Assembly (NCBI GenBank): GCA_022493055.1
Contig: CP092781.1
Span: 1,736,001-1,800,000 of the forward strand
Source: Staphylococcus roterodami
Lineage (GTDB): Bacteria; Bacillota; Bacilli; Staphylococcales; Staphylococcaceae
Direction: 5' to 3'
DNA: 64,000 nucleotides
Shown: positions 30,175 to 41,296 of the stretch, in pieces
Position numbering within the stretch: the first letter of the stretch is position 1
Layout of the letters: every line of letters begins with the position of its first letter
The notes under the pieces: model-generated
The model's database searches: none
The model's input: only the letters and a program-made list of their open reading frames with translations
What the model was told of the DNA's origin: nothing
Translations under genes and position numbers: made by a program

Positions 30175-31266
30175 TTATTTTAACTTTTTAGCATTATATA
30201 AGTCAGCTAATGGCTTTAATTCATCGTAAAATGCTTGGAATTCATTTAAATCCATTTGTTGACCAGCATCACTTAAAGCAACTGACGGGTCAGGATGTAC
30301 TTCTGCCATTACACCATCAGCACCGACTGCTAAAGCAGCTTTCGCTGTTGGAAGCATTATATCTTTACGTCCAGTACTATGTGTAACATCAACCATTACA
30401 GGTAAATGCGTACCTTGTTTTAAAATAGGAACTGCAGAAATATCTAATGTATTACGTGTTGCTTTCTCGTATGTACGGATACCACGTTCACATAAAATAA
30501 TGTTTTGATTGCCTTGTGAAGCAATGTATTCAGCTGCATAAACAAACTCTTCAATTGTCGCCGATAAACCACGTTTTAATAGAATTGGTTTATTTGTGCG
30601 ACCTGCTTCTTTTAACAATTCGAAGTTTTGCATATTACGTGCACCAATTTGGAATACATCTAAATAATCATTTGCAATTTCAAAATCATTTGGATTTACA
30701 ATTTCGCTTACTACATTTAAGTCATATTTGTCTTTAATTTGTTTAAGTATTTTTAAACCTTCAACACCTAAACCTTGGAAATCATATGGTGATGTACGCG
30801 GTTTAAACGCACCACCACGAATAAATTTTTCACCTTTAGCATGTAAATTTTTAGCAACAGCTTCAACTTGTTCAAACGATTCGACTGAACATGGTCCAAA
30901 TACAAATGATTTGTTGCCATCTCCAATAATACCCCCATTATCGAACGTCACAATCGTATCTTCAGGCTTCAATTTACGAGATACGTACAAATGCTTTTCA
31001 TTTTCAGATTTTTGTAAATCTGTAGAGGCTTTGAAAATTTCTTTAAACAATTGCTTAATTGTATTGTCGTTGAAAGGTCCTTTGTTGCTATCGATTAAGT
31101 CATTAAGCATTTCTTTTTCACGTTGTGGATCATAAATGCGTGTGCCTTGCTTTAATTTTTCTTCGCCAATTTTTTGTGCTAACTCACCACGTTTAGATAA
31201 TAAATCTAAAATTTGATGGTTCAGTGAGACTATCTCACTTCTGTATGATTCTAATTTATTACTCAT
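30175..31266 (-). CDS. aroA: DAHP synthase with N-terminal chorismate mutase domain
   Basis: The first shikimate enzyme joined to a chorismate mutase. Residues about 1-85 form an AroQ-type helical mutase domain ([24 protein letters not shown]). Residues about 100-363 form a type Ib DAHP synthase barrel, with [36 protein letters not shown] and [10 protein letters not shown]. In Bacillus the mutase domain binds prephenate and gives feedback control. The symbol aroA follows Bacillus use and does not mean EPSP synthase. Two good ACTC-flanked sites precede the ATG at 31266. Confidence 0.95.
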   Translation of the reverse strand: MSNKLESYRSEIVSLNHQILDLLSKRGELAQKIGEEKLKQGTRIYDPQREKEMLNDLIDSNKGPFNDNTIKQLFKEIFKASTDLQKSENEKHLYVSRKLKPEDTIVTFDNGGIIGDGNKSFVFGPCSVESFEQVEAVAKNLHAKGEKFIRGGAFKPRTSPYDFQGLGVEGLKILKQIKDKYDLNVVSEIVNPNDFEIANDYLDVFQIGARNMQNFELLKEAGRTNKPILLKRGLSATIEEFVYAAEYIASQGNQNIILCERGIRTYEKATRNTLDISAVPILKQGTHLPVMVDVTHSTGRKDIMLPTAKAALAVGADGVMAEVHPDPSVALSDAGQQMDLNEFQAFYDELKPLADLYNAKKLK

Positions 31267-31336
31267 CCTTACTCACCTCTACTAAATTTTTCAATTATAT
31301 GCCACTTTAAAGCGATAAAATATTATGTTAAAAAAT

Positions 31337-31364
31337 ATTCTAACATATCATATGTATAGTTCAA
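31337..31364 (-). promoter_or_regulatory. Candidate aroA promoter
   Basis: Minus strand TTGAAC, 16-base spacer, TAGAAT. A palindrome ATGTTA...TAACAT lies just downstream at 31325-31346. Confidence 0.55.
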
Positions 31365-31824
31365 CCCCAAATTGACAGAAAATATTTAATTTTCTAATTA
31401 TATGCTGAATCACCGATGTTTCGAATTTCTCAGCCATTGTTGAAAAGTTATATTCTATATTGTTATCTACTAGCTTACGTTAATTAATTAAATAAGTGTT
31501 ACTATTATAGCTTATTTTGATTAAATATTGATGATTTTAAGAAAATTTTTTGGTTTCTATTCTCTATTATAAGTCTAAAAATCTTATACATTCAACCTAA
31601 CACTTAGTAAAAATTAAAAAGCATTGTTTATTATAAAGAGCGAAGTTAGAACTTATCCATCGTTAAGTTCAGTTAAATATTTAAAAATTTCATAATCAGA
31701 TTAACACAAATCATCCCCTATGATTTAAAAGAATTCACTGTAACTTTGGAATAATTTGTTGTCATTTTTAAAATGAGTTGTTCTAGTAACACTAATTTCT
31801 TCCTGATGTCACAAAGTATGCTTA

Positions 31825-31991
31825 ATAAAAAGTGGTCGGGACAACAGCGTTTAGGATTTGAGCAGAACCAAACGATGAGCAAAATTGTTTTCCAAATTTT
31901 GTCGAATCGTGAGAGTTTCTGCCGAAAATCCTGCTTTTGGGACGCCGTTAATCGGTTTCCCAGAGCACAAAAACTTTATGTCTCAACCTCT
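31825..31991 (-). repeat. Dispersed intergenic repeat starting with the GAGACATAAA motif
   Basis: Read on the minus strand it begins GAGGTTGAGACATAAAG, then a moderately GC-rich part including CTGGGAAACCGATTAACGG, and ends TGTTGTCCCGACC. I recall this as a sequence present many times between genes in S. aureus; within this window it is single-copy apart from its leading motif. The two ends carry GAGACA and TGTCCC-type words that are partly complementary. Confidence 0.55.
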
Positions 31992-32070
31992 CATAATATT
32001 ATATTTTAATTTCGAAATTCATTTTACATTACCTTCAACTAAAAATATTTTTTGTGCGACTTCATTTACT

Positions 32071-33435
32071 TTAGTCATTGAAAGTACGTTTTTCAATTTT
32101 ACTTTTAGCTGGTTCAACTTTAGCCTTTGGTGATTTTGCTGAAGTTGTTGTTTTAGCATTAGTTGTTTTTGATTTTTTGTTACTAGATTTGTTTGTTTGC
32201 TTAGTTGATTGGTTAGCAGTATTTTTATTCTTAGCACTTTGTGTTGTCTTCTTATTGTTTTGTTTTTTCTGACTTGATGTTTTATTTGTAGAAGCTTTTG
32301 ATGCATTTCGTTTGTTTGAAGGTGTTGTTTTTTTAGTTTGTTTAGTTTGTTTGTCACTAGCAGTTGTATTGTTAGTTTTAGATTGCTGAGCTGGTTGCTT
32401 ATCAACAGTTGAAGTAGTAGATATTTGATCATCAGCATTACGCGTGATAACCCCATTTTCAAATTTCGCATCTTTCTGTTTAACATTGTGCTTAATATCT
32501 GAGTCTGTAGACGGTTTAACTGCAGTATTAGCCTTTACATCTTTCTTTTTACTTACTAATTGTGGAATTTCTTTTAAATCATTTTTAGCAACTGGTTTCT
32601 CAGCAAATAAAGCTTCAGTTAATTGACTCTCTTTAGAACCTTGCGTTAATTTAGCTTGCTTTTTCTTTGCAGCATTAGCTAATCTTTCAGCTTGCGTTTC
32701 CACTTTACTTGCTTTGTTAGCTTCTTTCTTTGCTTCTTGAATTTCTTGCGCTTCTTGCGATGTGTCACTCAAATTATTGGCACTCGTTTCTTCTTTTATT
32801 GTTGCTTGTTGTGCTTTTATTGTTGACGCATTTGCTTCTTTTGTTTTTTCTTCTGTACTCGCTTTAGTTTGCTCTTGCGCTTCTTTCTTCGCTTCTTGAA
32901 TTTCTTGCGCTTCTTGTGAAGTGTCACTCAAGTTATTTGCACTTGCTTCTTCTTTTATTGCTGCTTGTTGTGCTTTTATTGTTGACGTATTTGCTTCTTT
33001 TGTTTTTTCTTCTGTACTCGCTTTAGTTTGCTCTTGCGCTTCTTTCTTCGCTTCTTGAATTTCTTGCGCTTCTTGCGATGTGTCACTCAAATTATTGGCA
33101 CTCGCTTCTTCTTTTATTGCTGCTTGTTGTGCTTTTAATGTTGCTTTTTCATCTTTAGATTTATTTAAAAAACCTTCAACTCGTTCTTTAGTATATTCGA
33201 CAGTTTCTTCAAATTGTGCTTTTCTATCTTTAATCATTTCTGAAATTTCTTGTTCTTTAACTTTTAAATCGTCAGCTTTTTGATAAACTTTATTTTTAAA
33301 ATACAAACCTAGAGCTGATCCTACAAGGGCACCTGTTATAAAACTAACAACAAAATCTTTACGATTAGGTAAGGCTTCATTTTGGTAAGTATGTTTATTT
33401 TTTAATGTTCTTTTATTATTTTGTTGTTGCGTCAT
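32071..33435 (-). CDS. YtxH-domain protein with tandem repeats and basic tail
   Basis: A 454-residue protein. A YtxH-type segment comes first: a hydrophobic stretch (about 29-48, VSFITGALVGSALGLYF) then an amphipathic helix. Residues about 104-255 carry 2.6 copies of a 53-residue repeat beginning AQQAAIKEEASANN, rich in A, E, K and Q and probably coiled coil. The last 120 or so residues are a Lys/Ser/Thr/Asn tail almost free of hydrophobics, like histone H1-type tails. Only the N-terminal region fits the family; shorter homologues are called general stress proteins. Function unknown. A 17-bp perfect stem ends four bases before its GGAGG site. Confidence 0.8.
   Translation of the reverse strand: MTQQQNNKRTLKNKHTYQNEALPNRKDFVVSFITGALVGSALGLYFKNKVYQKADDLKVKEQEISEMIKDRKAQFEETVEYTKERVEGFLNKSKDEKATLKAQQAAIKEEASANNLSDTSQEAQEIQEAKKEAQEQTKASTEEKTKEANTSTIKAQQAAIKEEASANNLSDTSQEAQEIQEAKKEAQEQTKASTEEKTKEANASTIKAQQATIKEETSANNLSDTSQEAQEIQEAKKEANKASKVETQAERLANAAKKKQAKLTQGSKESQLTEALFAEKPVAKNDLKEIPQLVSKKKDVKANTAVKPSTDSDIKHNVKQKDAKFENGVITRNADDQISTTSTVDKQPAQQSKTNNTTASDKQTKQTKKTTPSNKRNASKASTNKTSSQKKQNNKKTTQSAKNKNTANQSTKQTNKSSNKKSKTTNAKTTTSAKSPKAKVEPAKSKIEKRTFND
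32770..33144 (-). repeat. 159-bp in-frame tandem repeat inside the YtxH-like gene
   Basis: Unit starts are 159 bases apart (for example the words at 33104 and 32945), coding 53 residues, with 2.6 units. Units differ at only a few positions, which suggests recent duplication and likely length variation between strains. Confidence 0.88.
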
Positions 33436-33451
33436 ATTTATATCCTCCTAT

Positions 33452-33498
33452 AACAAATGCACTTAAATAAGTAACAACCTCATTTAAGTGCATTTGTT
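33452..33498. promoter_or_regulatory. Perfect 17-bp stem-loop before the YtxH-like gene
   Basis: AACAAATGCACTTAAAT (33452-33468) and its exact complement (33482-33498) flank a 13-base loop. On the minus strand the stem ends about four bases before the GGAGG of the downstream gene and lies 10 bases after the stop of ytxG. No T-run follows on the minus strand, so it may work as a processing or attenuation element rather than a terminator. Confidence 0.7.
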
Positions 33499-33508
33499 TA
33501 ATTATTAA

Positions 33509-34000
33509 TTATTTATCTACACGAGAAGTATAGCTGTGATTTGCATCATCTGCTACATTATTAGCTTTGTAATTTGCACTTCCACGACGGTAGTGTCTAT
33601 TTTGCCATTTGTCAGCAATTTCCATTGCTACATTTGACCATTGAACAACTTGTGAGATTTTATCTTCATTTTGAGAAATATTTTGTGTAATTGAATTTGT
33701 TACACGATCCACAGAGCTGTTTAACGTTTGTACTGAGTCACCGATACCTTTAACAGCATCTACAACTGAGTTTAAACGATCTACTTTGCCTTGGATATCC
33801 TCAGTCAAACGGTTTACTTTATGAAGTAAATCAGTTGTTTCACGAGTAATACCTTGAACTTGACCTTCAACTCCGTCAAGTGTTTTAGCAACATAATCTA
33901 AGTTTTTCTTAACAGAATTTAACACAGCTACGATACCGATACATAAAATTAAGAATGCAATCGCAGCGATAATTCCAGCAATTGGTAAAATCCAATCCAT
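33509..34000 (-). CDS. YtxG-like DUF948 membrane protein
   Basis: A 163-residue protein with one N-terminal transmembrane helix (about 4-27, LPIAGIIAAIAFLILCIGIVAVL) and then a long helix with spaced Val/Leu/Asp positions (VNRLTEDIQGKVDRLNSVVDAV), typical of DUF948. The C-terminus is polar. In Bacillus, ytxG and ytxH are stress-induced together with murC nearby; the same neighbours occur here (murC upstream, YtxH-like gene downstream). Function unknown; a membrane-envelope stress role is an inference from that context. Confidence 0.83.
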   Translation of the reverse strand: MDWILPIAGIIAAIAFLILCIGIVAVLNSVKKNLDYVAKTLDGVEGQVQGITRETTDLLHKVNRLTEDIQGKVDRLNSVVDAVKGIGDSVQTLNSSVDRVTNSITQNISQNEDKISQVVQWSNVAMEIADKWQNRHYRRGSANYKANNVADDANHSYTSRVDK

Positions 34001-34073
34001 TAAAAACGCCTCCTAATTAACATGTAATAATGTTATTAATAATAAATACCCATACTACTCTATTATAAACATA

Positions 34074-35387
34074 TTAAAACGCATTTTTCATGCCTAATTT
34101 ATCTAAATATGCATTTTGTAATTTTTGTATATCACCAGCACCCATAAATAAAATAACAGCATTTTCAAATTGCTCTAATACACTTATAGAATCTTCAGTA
34201 ATTAACGATGCACCTTCAATTTTATCAATTAAATCTTGTATCGTTAATGCGCCAGTATTTTCTCTAATAGAACCAAAAATTTCACACAAGAATACGCGAT
34301 CAGCTTTACTCAAACTTTCAGCAAATTCATTTAAAAATGCTTGAGTTCTTGAGAATGTATGTGGTTGAAACACTGCAACAACTTCTTTATGTGGATATTT
34401 TTTTCGAGCTGTCTCAATTGTAGCACTAATCTCTCTTGGATGGTGTGCATAATCATCAACAATAACTTGATTTGCAATTGGTGTTTCATTGAAACGACGT
34501 TTTACACCACCAAATGTTTCAAGTGCTTCTTTAATATTTTCAACATCTAATTTTTCTAAATAACTAATCGCAATGACAGCTAACGCATTTAAAACTGTAT
34601 GATCTCCAAATTGTGGAGATAAGAAGTGATCATAAAATTCTCCATTTACATATACATCAAATGCAGTGCCTTTATCTGTAATTTGAATATTTTGAGCATA
34701 AATGTCATCTGTATCTTTAAAACCATAATAATAAATTGGAACATCTGCTTCAATCTTACGTAAATGCTCATCATCACCCCAAGCAATAATACCTTTTTTT
34801 ACATTATGTGCCATTTCTTGGAATGCATCAAATACATCGTTGATATCTTTAAAATAATCAGGATGATCAAAATCAATATTTGTCATAATTGCGTAATCAG
34901 GTTTATAACTTAAAAAGTGTCGTCTATATTCACATGCTTCAAAAGCAAAATAGTCACTTTCAGGAAGTCCCATTCCTGTACCATCACCAATTAAAAATGA
35001 CGTTTTTTTATCACCATTCATAACATGTGACAATAAACCTGTTGTTGAAGTTTTACCATGTGCACCAGTTACAGCTACTGAAGTATATTGGTCGATAATT
35101 TGCCCTAAAAAGTCATTGTAACTTACAACATCTAATTTTAATTGATGCGCACGTACAATCTCTTCATGGTTATTTGCAAATGCATTACCTTGTATAACTA
35201 CCATATCTTCTTTTATGTTATTAGCATCAAATGGTAATATTTTAATCCCCTTATTTTTAAGAGCAACTTCAGTAAAAACGTAGTTCTCAATGTCTGATCC
35301 TTGAACTTCATGACCTAAATCATGCATGATTTGTGCTAATGAACTCATGCCAGAACCTTTAATTCCGACAAAATGATAGTGTGTCAT
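34074..35387 (-). CDS. murC: UDP-N-acetylmuramate-L-alanine ligase
   Basis: Adds the first amino acid of the peptidoglycan stem. The 437 residues show the Rossmann-like N-domain [14 protein letters not shown], the ATP site [14 protein letters not shown] (about 110-123), [11 protein letters not shown] and the C-terminal domain with [11 protein letters not shown] start at ATG 35387, nine bases after AAGGAG; an earlier frame start adds only MSKEFYI. It begins 23 bases after sftA, so the two form an operon, as in other Bacillales. Confidence 0.98.
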   Translation of the reverse strand: MTHYHFVGIKGSGMSSLAQIMHDLGHEVQGSDIENYVFTEVALKNKGIKILPFDANNIKEDMVVIQGNAFANNHEEIVRAHQLKLDVVSYNDFLGQIIDQYTSVAVTGAHGKTSTTGLLSHVMNGDKKTSFLIGDGTGMGLPESDYFAFEACEYRRHFLSYKPDYAIMTNIDFDHPDYFKDINDVFDAFQEMAHNVKKGIIAWGDDEHLRKIEADVPIYYYGFKDTDDIYAQNIQITDKGTAFDVYVNGEFYDHFLSPQFGDHTVLNALAVIAISYLEKLDVENIKEALETFGGVKRRFNETPIANQVIVDDYAHHPREISATIETARKKYPHKEVVAVFQPHTFSRTQAFLNEFAESLSKADRVFLCEIFGSIRENTGALTIQDLIDKIEGASLITEDSISVLEQFENAVILFMGAGDIQKLQNAYLDKLGMKNAF

Positions 35388-35410
35388 TATATAAAACTCC
35401 TTACTCATAA

Positions 35411-38400
35411 TTATTCTTTATTTAAATCTGCTTCTGTAACATAAACATCCCTAGGTTTTGATCCATTAGCGCTCGAAACATAACCGAGTTGTTCCAATTG
35501 ATCGATAATTCGTGCTGCTCTGTTATATCCAATTTGGAAATGTCGTTGGATTAATGATGTAGAAATATGTCCTTCCCTAACCATAAATGCACAGACATCA
35601 TCAAACAAATCGTCTTGAGATTGTGTATGTGTTTTTTTCAACAATTCTTTCTCTTCAAATAGATAATCAGGTTCTCTCTGCTGTTTAATAAACTCTACAA
35701 CATCATCGATTTCGTCATCAGAAACAAATGTACCTTGTACCCTGATTGGTTTATTCATACCGCTACCAAGATATAACATATCGCCATATCCTAACAAGCG
35801 TTCTGCTCCACCACTGTCTAAAATCGTTCTTGAATCTACACTTGATGATACCATAAATGCGATTCTTGTTGGTATATTGGCTTTTATTAAACCTGTAATA
35901 ACATTCACAGATGGTCTTTGTGTTGCGACAAGCATATGAATACCACATGCTCTAGCTTTTTGAGCAATTCGAGCAATAGATTGTTCAACTTCTTGCGGTG
36001 CCATCATCATTAAATCTGCTAACTCATCAATGACAATAACAATTTTAGGCATTCTTTCATCATAAGGCGCCTTTTTATTAAATGCTGTGATATTACGAAC
36101 ATGATAATGCGCAAATAGTTTATAACGTCTTTCCATTTCTTCTACGGCCCATTTTAAACTTTGCGTAGCTGCTTTTACATCCGTAATTACTGGAGCTACC
36201 AAATGTGGTAATCCATTATATGGTGCTAATTCAACCATTTTTGGATCTATTAGTAATAAACGTAATTCTTCAGGATGATTTTTATATAGTAAAGACATCA
36301 ATATACTATTAATACAAACTGATTTACCTGAGCCCGTTGCACCTGCAATTAGAGCATGTGGCGTTTTAGCAATATCCATAAGTAATGGTTCATTATTAAT
36401 ACGATAACCCATAGCAACCGTTAATTTTGATTCGGCGTTTTTAAAGCTAGGCGATTCAATAATTGAACGCAAATTCACAGTAGTTGGATTTTGATTTGGA
36501 ACTTCAATACCAACACGACTTGTGCCAGGAATTGGCGCTTCTATACGTATATCTTTAGCTGCCAATGCCATTTTAATGTCATCTTGTAATGCAGTAATTC
36601 TTGAAACTTTAACACCTTTTTCAACTGACAATTCAAATCTAGTAACACTTGGTCCTTCAGTTACATCTTGTACTTCAGCAGGTACATTAAAGTAATATAA
36701 TGCATCATTAAGTTCTTGTTTTTTATCTGCAATCCAATCTTCGTTTGGCTCAATTACCTGTGGTTGTTCTAATAATGATACACTAGGTAATTTAATATTA
36801 GGTCCCTTACGAATCATAGGTTTCACAACTTGAGCAGATTCTCTTGATAATTGTTGCTGTTGATTTGTATCAGAAGCGTTATTATTTGTGATTTGGTCCG
36901 CTTCATTTGTATTATCGTTTTGTAACACTTTATTTTGTTGTGGTTGACCAACTTGTTCGTTTATATCAATAGATTGTGATGTGTCATTTTGATTTTCGTG
37001 TTGTATATCATTATTTGTAGACGTTTCTATATCCGTATCTTGTTCAGAAGCATCTTCCTGCGAACCATTTAAATGACTATTGTCGTTTTCATCAGTAATG
37101 TTTTTGTTGTTTGATGATGAAGAAAATTCTAATCTTTGGTTCGTTCCATTAGTGAAATCTGATTCTTGTTGTGAAATATCAGCTTGTTTCAAATGTTCTT
37201 CTTGCTTAGTTGAATTTATATTTTCAATATCATTTTCAGAATCACTTGTCACATTCAAGTTAGAGATATCTTTTTGATTTGTTTGTTGATTGTGCTCAAC
37301 ATTATTTGTCATTTCTTTTTCTATACTATTACTAGCGTTTGTTTTCACTTCTTGTGTTTCTTGACGCGCAATAGTTGTATCATCATTTTCTGATGTTTGT
37401 TTATTTTGAATTTGCTTATTTGTTACAGGTTTTAATTCAGGTACACTAACCTTTGATTGCTTTTTACGATCCATCATACGCTTTTTATCAGAAGGCGTCA
37501 TAACTACATTAAAAGGTCTTTTACTAAATGACGAATTATTTTCTGTCTTTTTATTAGCTTGAACTTCTCGTTCTGAATGCTGTTGTTCCATATTAGATTG
37601 GCTCTGATTAGATGATGCAGAAGTTTCAATATTATGGTTTGAATCCTTTTCATCTGAATCAGAATCATCTTCACTATTAATTTGAGAACTGTTACGAGAA
37701 TTATCGACAAGTTGATTCTCACTAATTTCACGAGCATTGTCACTCACCTTTTTATGACGTGGTGCAATCTCAATTTCATTATCAACTGTTTTATCGATAT
37801 TATTAACTGGTATTTCTGCATTTACAGTTTCTTGAATCTCATTTGAATTGGTATGTGCTTTTGTTTCTTCAGTACTCATTTCCTCAATTTCTGTTTCTTC
37901 AAATTGATGAGAATCTGAGTTGTTTACTTCATAAAAATTAGCATCAGTAACCTGTGTTTCTTCCTGTTTATTATTTAATGAGGCGTCATCATTTGCATGT
38001 GATATTAATTTTTCTTGATTATCATCTATGTCATTATGAATCGATTCATGTGTTTGTTGCGAAGTCACATCTGTAACTGTTACATCATCATCAGAAAGTT
38101 GTTTGGTAGTTGAAACTTGATTTAAATTTACTTCTTCATAATTATATGGACTTTCTTGACTACTAATTTCATCATGATTATCTGTCTCATAGTTATCAAT
38201 GTCTGTATTACTAGAATTATTATTTAAATTCTGTTTGTCATTGTAATTTTTCTCATCATTGATTTTTTTATCCTGACTATTATCATTTAATGAACTTTCA
38301 CCAATATAGCGCTCTGCTTGCTTTGCATACATTTCATCAATAGCACGTTGAATCGTATCTTGATTTTCATTTTTATGCTCTTCTCGTTTCTGCTGCAGTG

Positions 38401-39316
38401 CTTTTTTAAATCGACGTTTCTGTAGTACTTTACGCTCTCTTTCACGTCTAATTTCTTCAACAATTTGAGAAGCATATATATTCTCAATTTTAATTGTATT
38501 ATCTACTTTTGAATAATTTGGAGTTGATTTCTTAGAATCTGACATATTCGGTTCAGTTGAGTGTGATAGTTTTTTCTGTTGAGTATCAGTATTATTTTGC
38601 TTATCTTCTTGCACACCTTGCGTTTGCATTGATTGTGTTGAAGATATATTCTTCTCAATTCCTTGCTTGTCAGTTTCTAATTTTTCTGATGTTTTACTAA
38701 CTGGTATACGTCCGTTTTCTAATTTTTTAGGCTTCATAGTTCCAAAAATAGCTGATGGTACTTCTGAAGTCTTGAAACTTTCCTTATGGTAATCAGGTTT
38801 AGTTTCTTTAATATGTTGTGCCGCTGTATTAGAAAATGATGTATGTGACTTAGGCTTTTTATTTTCATGCTCAATACCATTTATTGCAGAAACATATGTA
38901 CCAGGCTTACTTGTACGATATTGTGTGTGGTTTTTATATTTTATACTTTCTTGTGAATCATTTTGATTACCACGATGTCCACCTTGATTTTGTTCTTCAA
39001 TTGTTTGGTTTCGTCTACGGCGATGTCTTTTTTGTGAACGTGAATCGTAGTCTTGTTTACGATAGTCTCGATGGTACTGTTCCTTTTCATCTGAAATAAA
39101 ATCTTTTGATTGTGCTACTTCTTCACCCTCAAAAGTTACATTCATAGGAAAACGGAATTTCCCCCTTGGACGACTATAAATATCATTATTTTGAGGCAGT
39201 AATGAGTCATGATCGTTTTCTATATTTTGTGATTCTTGACGTCTTTTTTTCTTTCTATGAATCAGGTCATCATTTGAATCATTATCTTCGCCGAATAATT
39301 TATCAAACCAGCTCAT
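35411..39316 (-). CDS. sftA: FtsK/SpoIIIE-family DNA translocase, soluble SftA type
   Basis: An ATP-driven DNA pump that clears chromosome ends from the closing septum. Unlike FtsK it has no N-terminal membrane segments: it starts [16 protein letters not shown], and an extremely hydrophilic, disordered linker of about 780 residues, rich in N, Q, D, S and T, follows. The motor occupies about 830-1220, with Walker A GATGSGKS near residue 990 and Walker [14 protein letters not shown]. The C-terminal gamma winged helix (about 1240-1301, [23 protein letters not shown]) recognises KOPS/SRS-like DNA. Length 1301 is longer than Bacillus SftA (952) because of the linker. Confidence 0.93.
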   Translation of the reverse strand: MSWFDKLFGEDNDSNDDLIHRKKKRRQESQNIENDHDSLLPQNNDIYSRPRGKFRFPMNVTFEGEEVAQSKDFISDEKEQYHRDYRKQDYDSRSQKRHRRRRNQTIEEQNQGGHRGNQNDSQESIKYKNHTQYRTSKPGTYVSAINGIEHENKKPKSHTSFSNTAAQHIKETKPDYHKESFKTSEVPSAIFGTMKPKKLENGRIPVSKTSEKLETDKQGIEKNISSTQSMQTQGVQEDKQNNTDTQQKKLSHSTEPNMSDSKKSTPNYSKVDNTIKIENIYASQIVEEIRRERERKVLQKRRFKKALQQKREEHKNENQDTIQRAIDEMYAKQAERYIGESSLNDNSQDKKINDEKNYNDKQNLNNNSSNTDIDNYETDNHDEISSQESPYNYEEVNLNQVSTTKQLSDDDVTVTDVTSQQTHESIHNDIDDNQEKLISHANDDASLNNKQEETQVTDANFYEVNNSDSHQFEETEIEEMSTEETKAHTNSNEIQETVNAEIPVNNIDKTVDNEIEIAPRHKKVSDNAREISENQLVDNSRNSSQINSEDDSDSDEKDSNHNIETSASSNQSQSNMEQQHSEREVQANKKTENNSSFSKRPFNVVMTPSDKKRMMDRKKQSKVSVPELKPVTNKQIQNKQTSENDDTTIARQETQEVKTNASNSIEKEMTNNVEHNQQTNQKDISNLNVTSDSENDIENINSTKQEEHLKQADISQQESDFTNGTNQRLEFSSSSNNKNITDENDNSHLNGSQEDASEQDTDIETSTNNDIQHENQNDTSQSIDINEQVGQPQQNKVLQNDNTNEADQITNNNASDTNQQQQLSRESAQVVKPMIRKGPNIKLPSVSLLEQPQVIEPNEDWIADKKQELNDALYYFNVPAEVQDVTEGPSVTRFELSVEKGVKVSRITALQDDIKMALAAKDIRIEAPIPGTSRVGIEVPNQNPTTVNLRSIIESPSFKNAESKLTVAMGYRINNEPLLMDIAKTPHALIAGATGSGKSVCINSILMSLLYKNHPEELRLLLIDPKMVELAPYNGLPHLVAPVITDVKAATQSLKWAVEEMERRYKLFAHYHVRNITAFNKKAPYDERMPKIVIVIDELADLMMMAPQEVEQSIARIAQKARACGIHMLVATQRPSVNVITGLIKANIPTRIAFMVSSSVDSRTILDSGGAERLLGYGDMLYLGSGMNKPIRVQGTFVSDDEIDDVVEFIKQQREPDYLFEEKELLKKTHTQSQDDLFDDVCAFMVREGHISTSLIQRHFQIGYNRAARIIDQLEQLGYVSSANGSKPRDVYVTEADLNKE

Positions 39317-39336
39317 ATTTTCACTACCTTCCTTAA

Positions 39337-39933
39337 TTATTCAAAAAATGCTTGTCCAATTTCGTAGCTGTCATTTAACACCATAATACCTTTTTCTTCT
39401 GGTGCATTCGGTAAATTCAATTCTTTCATTGAACAAATCATTCCACTTGATGCAACACCACGTAATTCGGCATCTTTAATAACCATACCACTTGGCATAA
39501 CAGCGCCTACTTTAGCAACTACAACCTTTTGCCCTGCTTCAACATTTGGCGCACCACAAACAATTTGTAATGTATCATTGCCGATATTTACATTTAATAC
39601 GCTCAACTTATCAGCGTCAGGATGCTTATCTTTCGTTTCAACATAGCCAACTACAAATTTAGGTGACAAATCGACATCTAATTTATAATCAAAACCAGCT
39701 TCATTGATACGTTGCTGGAAGGCAATTACAAGTTCATCAGTCAATTTAATATGTCCTGTTTCCTCGATTGATATATCATTTGAAATACCAAAAATATTAA
39801 AACCTACAACTTTTCCTTCATTTGTAATTTCGACAACGTCAGCTTTCTTATTATAATTTAATTCACCTTCAACAGGTTCTATTTGTAAGAAAGCGACATC
39901 TCCTACATATTTAGGATTGTAAAATAAATTCAT
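39337..39933 (-). CDS. ytpR: YtpR-like tRNA-binding-domain protein
   Basis: A 198-residue protein. The C-terminal half (about 90-198) is a tRNA-binding OB fold of the EMAPII/PheT-N type: FVVGYVETKDKHPDADKLSVLNVNIG, IVCGAPNVEAGQKVVVA and the ending RGVASSGMICSMKELNL. The N-terminal half is a DUF4479-like domain. It lacks the rest of phenylalanyl-tRNA synthetase. A role as a chaperone or tRNA-related factor has been suggested for the family but not settled. It sits 20 bases upstream of sftA on the same strand. Confidence 0.88.
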   Translation of the reverse strand: MNLFYNPKYVGDVAFLQIEPVEGELNYNKKADVVEITNEGKVVGFNIFGISNDISIEETGHIKLTDELVIAFQQRINEAGFDYKLDVDLSPKFVVGYVETKDKHPDADKLSVLNVNIGNDTLQIVCGAPNVEAGQKVVVAKVGAVMPSGMVIKDAELRGVASSGMICSMKELNLPNAPEEKGIMVLNDSYEIGQAFFE

Positions 39934-39961
39934 TATGACAAAACTCCTTATCCACTTATTT

Positions 39962-40819
39962 CTATTTATCTTTGTTAAATTTACGTCGATTTGCTTCTAA
40001 GCGTTGAATGACGTTTGGATCTCTTTTTTGTTTATTATTTTTACCCAAAATAAAAATGGGTTCAAGATGTCCTTGTTTATAACCAAATGATAATGATGTA
40101 ATCGGAACTAATCCTTTTGTGAAAAATTCCATTGTTAAATGCGCCATAACATCATAACCTGTTTTATTACGAATATCTGCAATAATCAATACATCCTGAT
40201 GTGGTACTGCTACCAACATCTCACCTTGACATTGCGCTTCTATGTCATTTAAAAAAGCCGTATTTAAAACTCTACTAGCATCATACCCGTCATTTGTATT
40301 TATAAAATAAAATATATTGCCTTTTACTTCATCTGTAGTATAAGAATTAGACAATTTTCTAATATTAAACAATGACATTTCCTTTATTTGTTGTTCAGTT
40401 AAATTCAATTCATCTAACATACTTTCATCGATAAGACGATATGATTTTCCTAAATCTACTGCATAATAAACAGCTGTTTCTGCAGTATGTGCTTCATATA
40501 TAAAAGGTATACCTTGTTTTGTCTTCTTATCAAAACTTGTCGCTCTTATTACAGGCATAATTTGACTAGGTGTTATATCCATTAAAGTTTTATCTGCCAT
40601 TTGTGCAATAGCTTCATTAACATAGTAAACAATTTCATCAACAATTTTTTCTTTTTTATCTTCATATTTTGCGACTATAGCGTTAAGCTTAATCGTGATA
40701 CCTTTGTTATTATCTGTTCGATAAATACGCAAAGTTTCTTCTTCACGATTAAATTTAAAATCGACGTCTAAATGACTTAAACGTTCCTTTAATTTATCTC
40801 TCATTTGAAAGGTATTCAT
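39962..40819 (-). CDS. ytpQ: YtpQ-like DUF1444 protein
   Basis: A 285-residue cytosolic protein of the DUF1444 family. I start at ATG 40817-40819, eight bases after AGGAG, giving [10 protein letters not shown]. Two alpha/beta halves are visible, with [14 protein letters not shown] near residue 205. No catalytic motif or membrane segment is recognisable. The order ytpQ-ytpR-sftA is the same as in Bacillus, which supports the name but not a function. Confidence 0.82.
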   Translation of the reverse strand: MNTFQMRDKLKERLSHLDVDFKFNREEETLRIYRTDNNKGITIKLNAIVAKYEDKKEKIVDEIVYYVNEAIAQMADKTLMDITPSQIMPVIRATSFDKKTKQGIPFIYEAHTAETAVYYAVDLGKSYRLIDESMLDELNLTEQQIKEMSLFNIRKLSNSYTTDEVKGNIFYFINTNDGYDASRVLNTAFLNDIEAQCQGEMLVAVPHQDVLIIADIRNKTGYDVMAHLTMEFFTKGLVPITSLSFGYKQGHLEPIFILGKNNKQKRDPNVIQRLEANRRKFNKDK

Positions 40820-40918
40820 GTATAACACTCCTAATTTCGCACCTTATAACAGTTTACAATAAATCAACACGTAGTAACAGAGAAAAACGAGTTTTACCCC
40901 GTTTTTCTCAAGTCTAAA

Positions 40919-41230
40919 TTACACGTATTGAGCTAAAAATGCATCTATTTGTTCAATTGATTTACGTTCTTTTCCAATATAGCTTCCAAGCAATTCACCA
41001 TTTTTATAAACTAAAAAACTTGGAATACCCATAATACCATTTTCAATACAAATATCCATAAATTGGTCACGATCAACGGATACAAAATCAAACATTGGAT
41101 ACTTTTCTTCTAATTTTGGTAGATCAGGTTCGATAATTCTACAGTCTGGACACCATCCTGCTGTAAATTCAAATACAGTTGCACCTTGTTTTAATGTTTC
41201 AAATTGTTGCTCTGATTCAAGTTGTTTCAT
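40919..41230 (-). CDS. ytpP: YtpP-like thioredoxin-family protein
   Basis: A single thioredoxin fold of 103 residues with the active-site motif TAGWCPDCRIIEP (Cys-Pro-Asp-Cys near residues 27-30) and the cis-Pro turn GIPSFLVY. No signal peptide, so it is cytosolic. CPDC is not the classical CGPC, suggesting different redox partners; a bacillithiol-linked or chaperone role has been proposed for relatives, but I cannot see that here. Confidence 0.86.
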   Translation of the reverse strand: MKQLESEQQFETLKQGATVFEFTAGWCPDCRIIEPDLPKLEEKYPMFDFVSVDRDQFMDICIENGIMGIPSFLVYKNGELLGSYIGKERKSIEQIDAFLAQYV

Positions 41231-41296
41231 TTTAAACGCTCCTTAAGTTATAAATTTTTAATGGGAAATTTTAAGTTTCAACAAAATCAATATACT

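Larger units (their letters stand above)
31267..32070. other. Large intergenic region with a dispersed repeat
   Basis: About 800 bases. The right part holds the aroA promoter: on the minus strand TTGAAC (31359-31364), 16 bases, TAGAAT (31337-31342). The part 31400-31800 is AT-rich with no feature I can name. The part 31825-31991 is a repeat element. Short open frames across it lack ribosome binding sites and cross the repeat, so I do not call a gene. Confidence 0.55.

Noticed and set aside
31773..32133. Small + strand frames between aroA and the YtxH-like gene
   Set aside because: They cross a dispersed repeat and have no ribosome binding site or recognisable product.
32770..33144. Tandem repeat resembling a CRISPR array
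   Set aside because: Units are adjacent, 159 bases, in frame, with no unique spacers and no cas genes.
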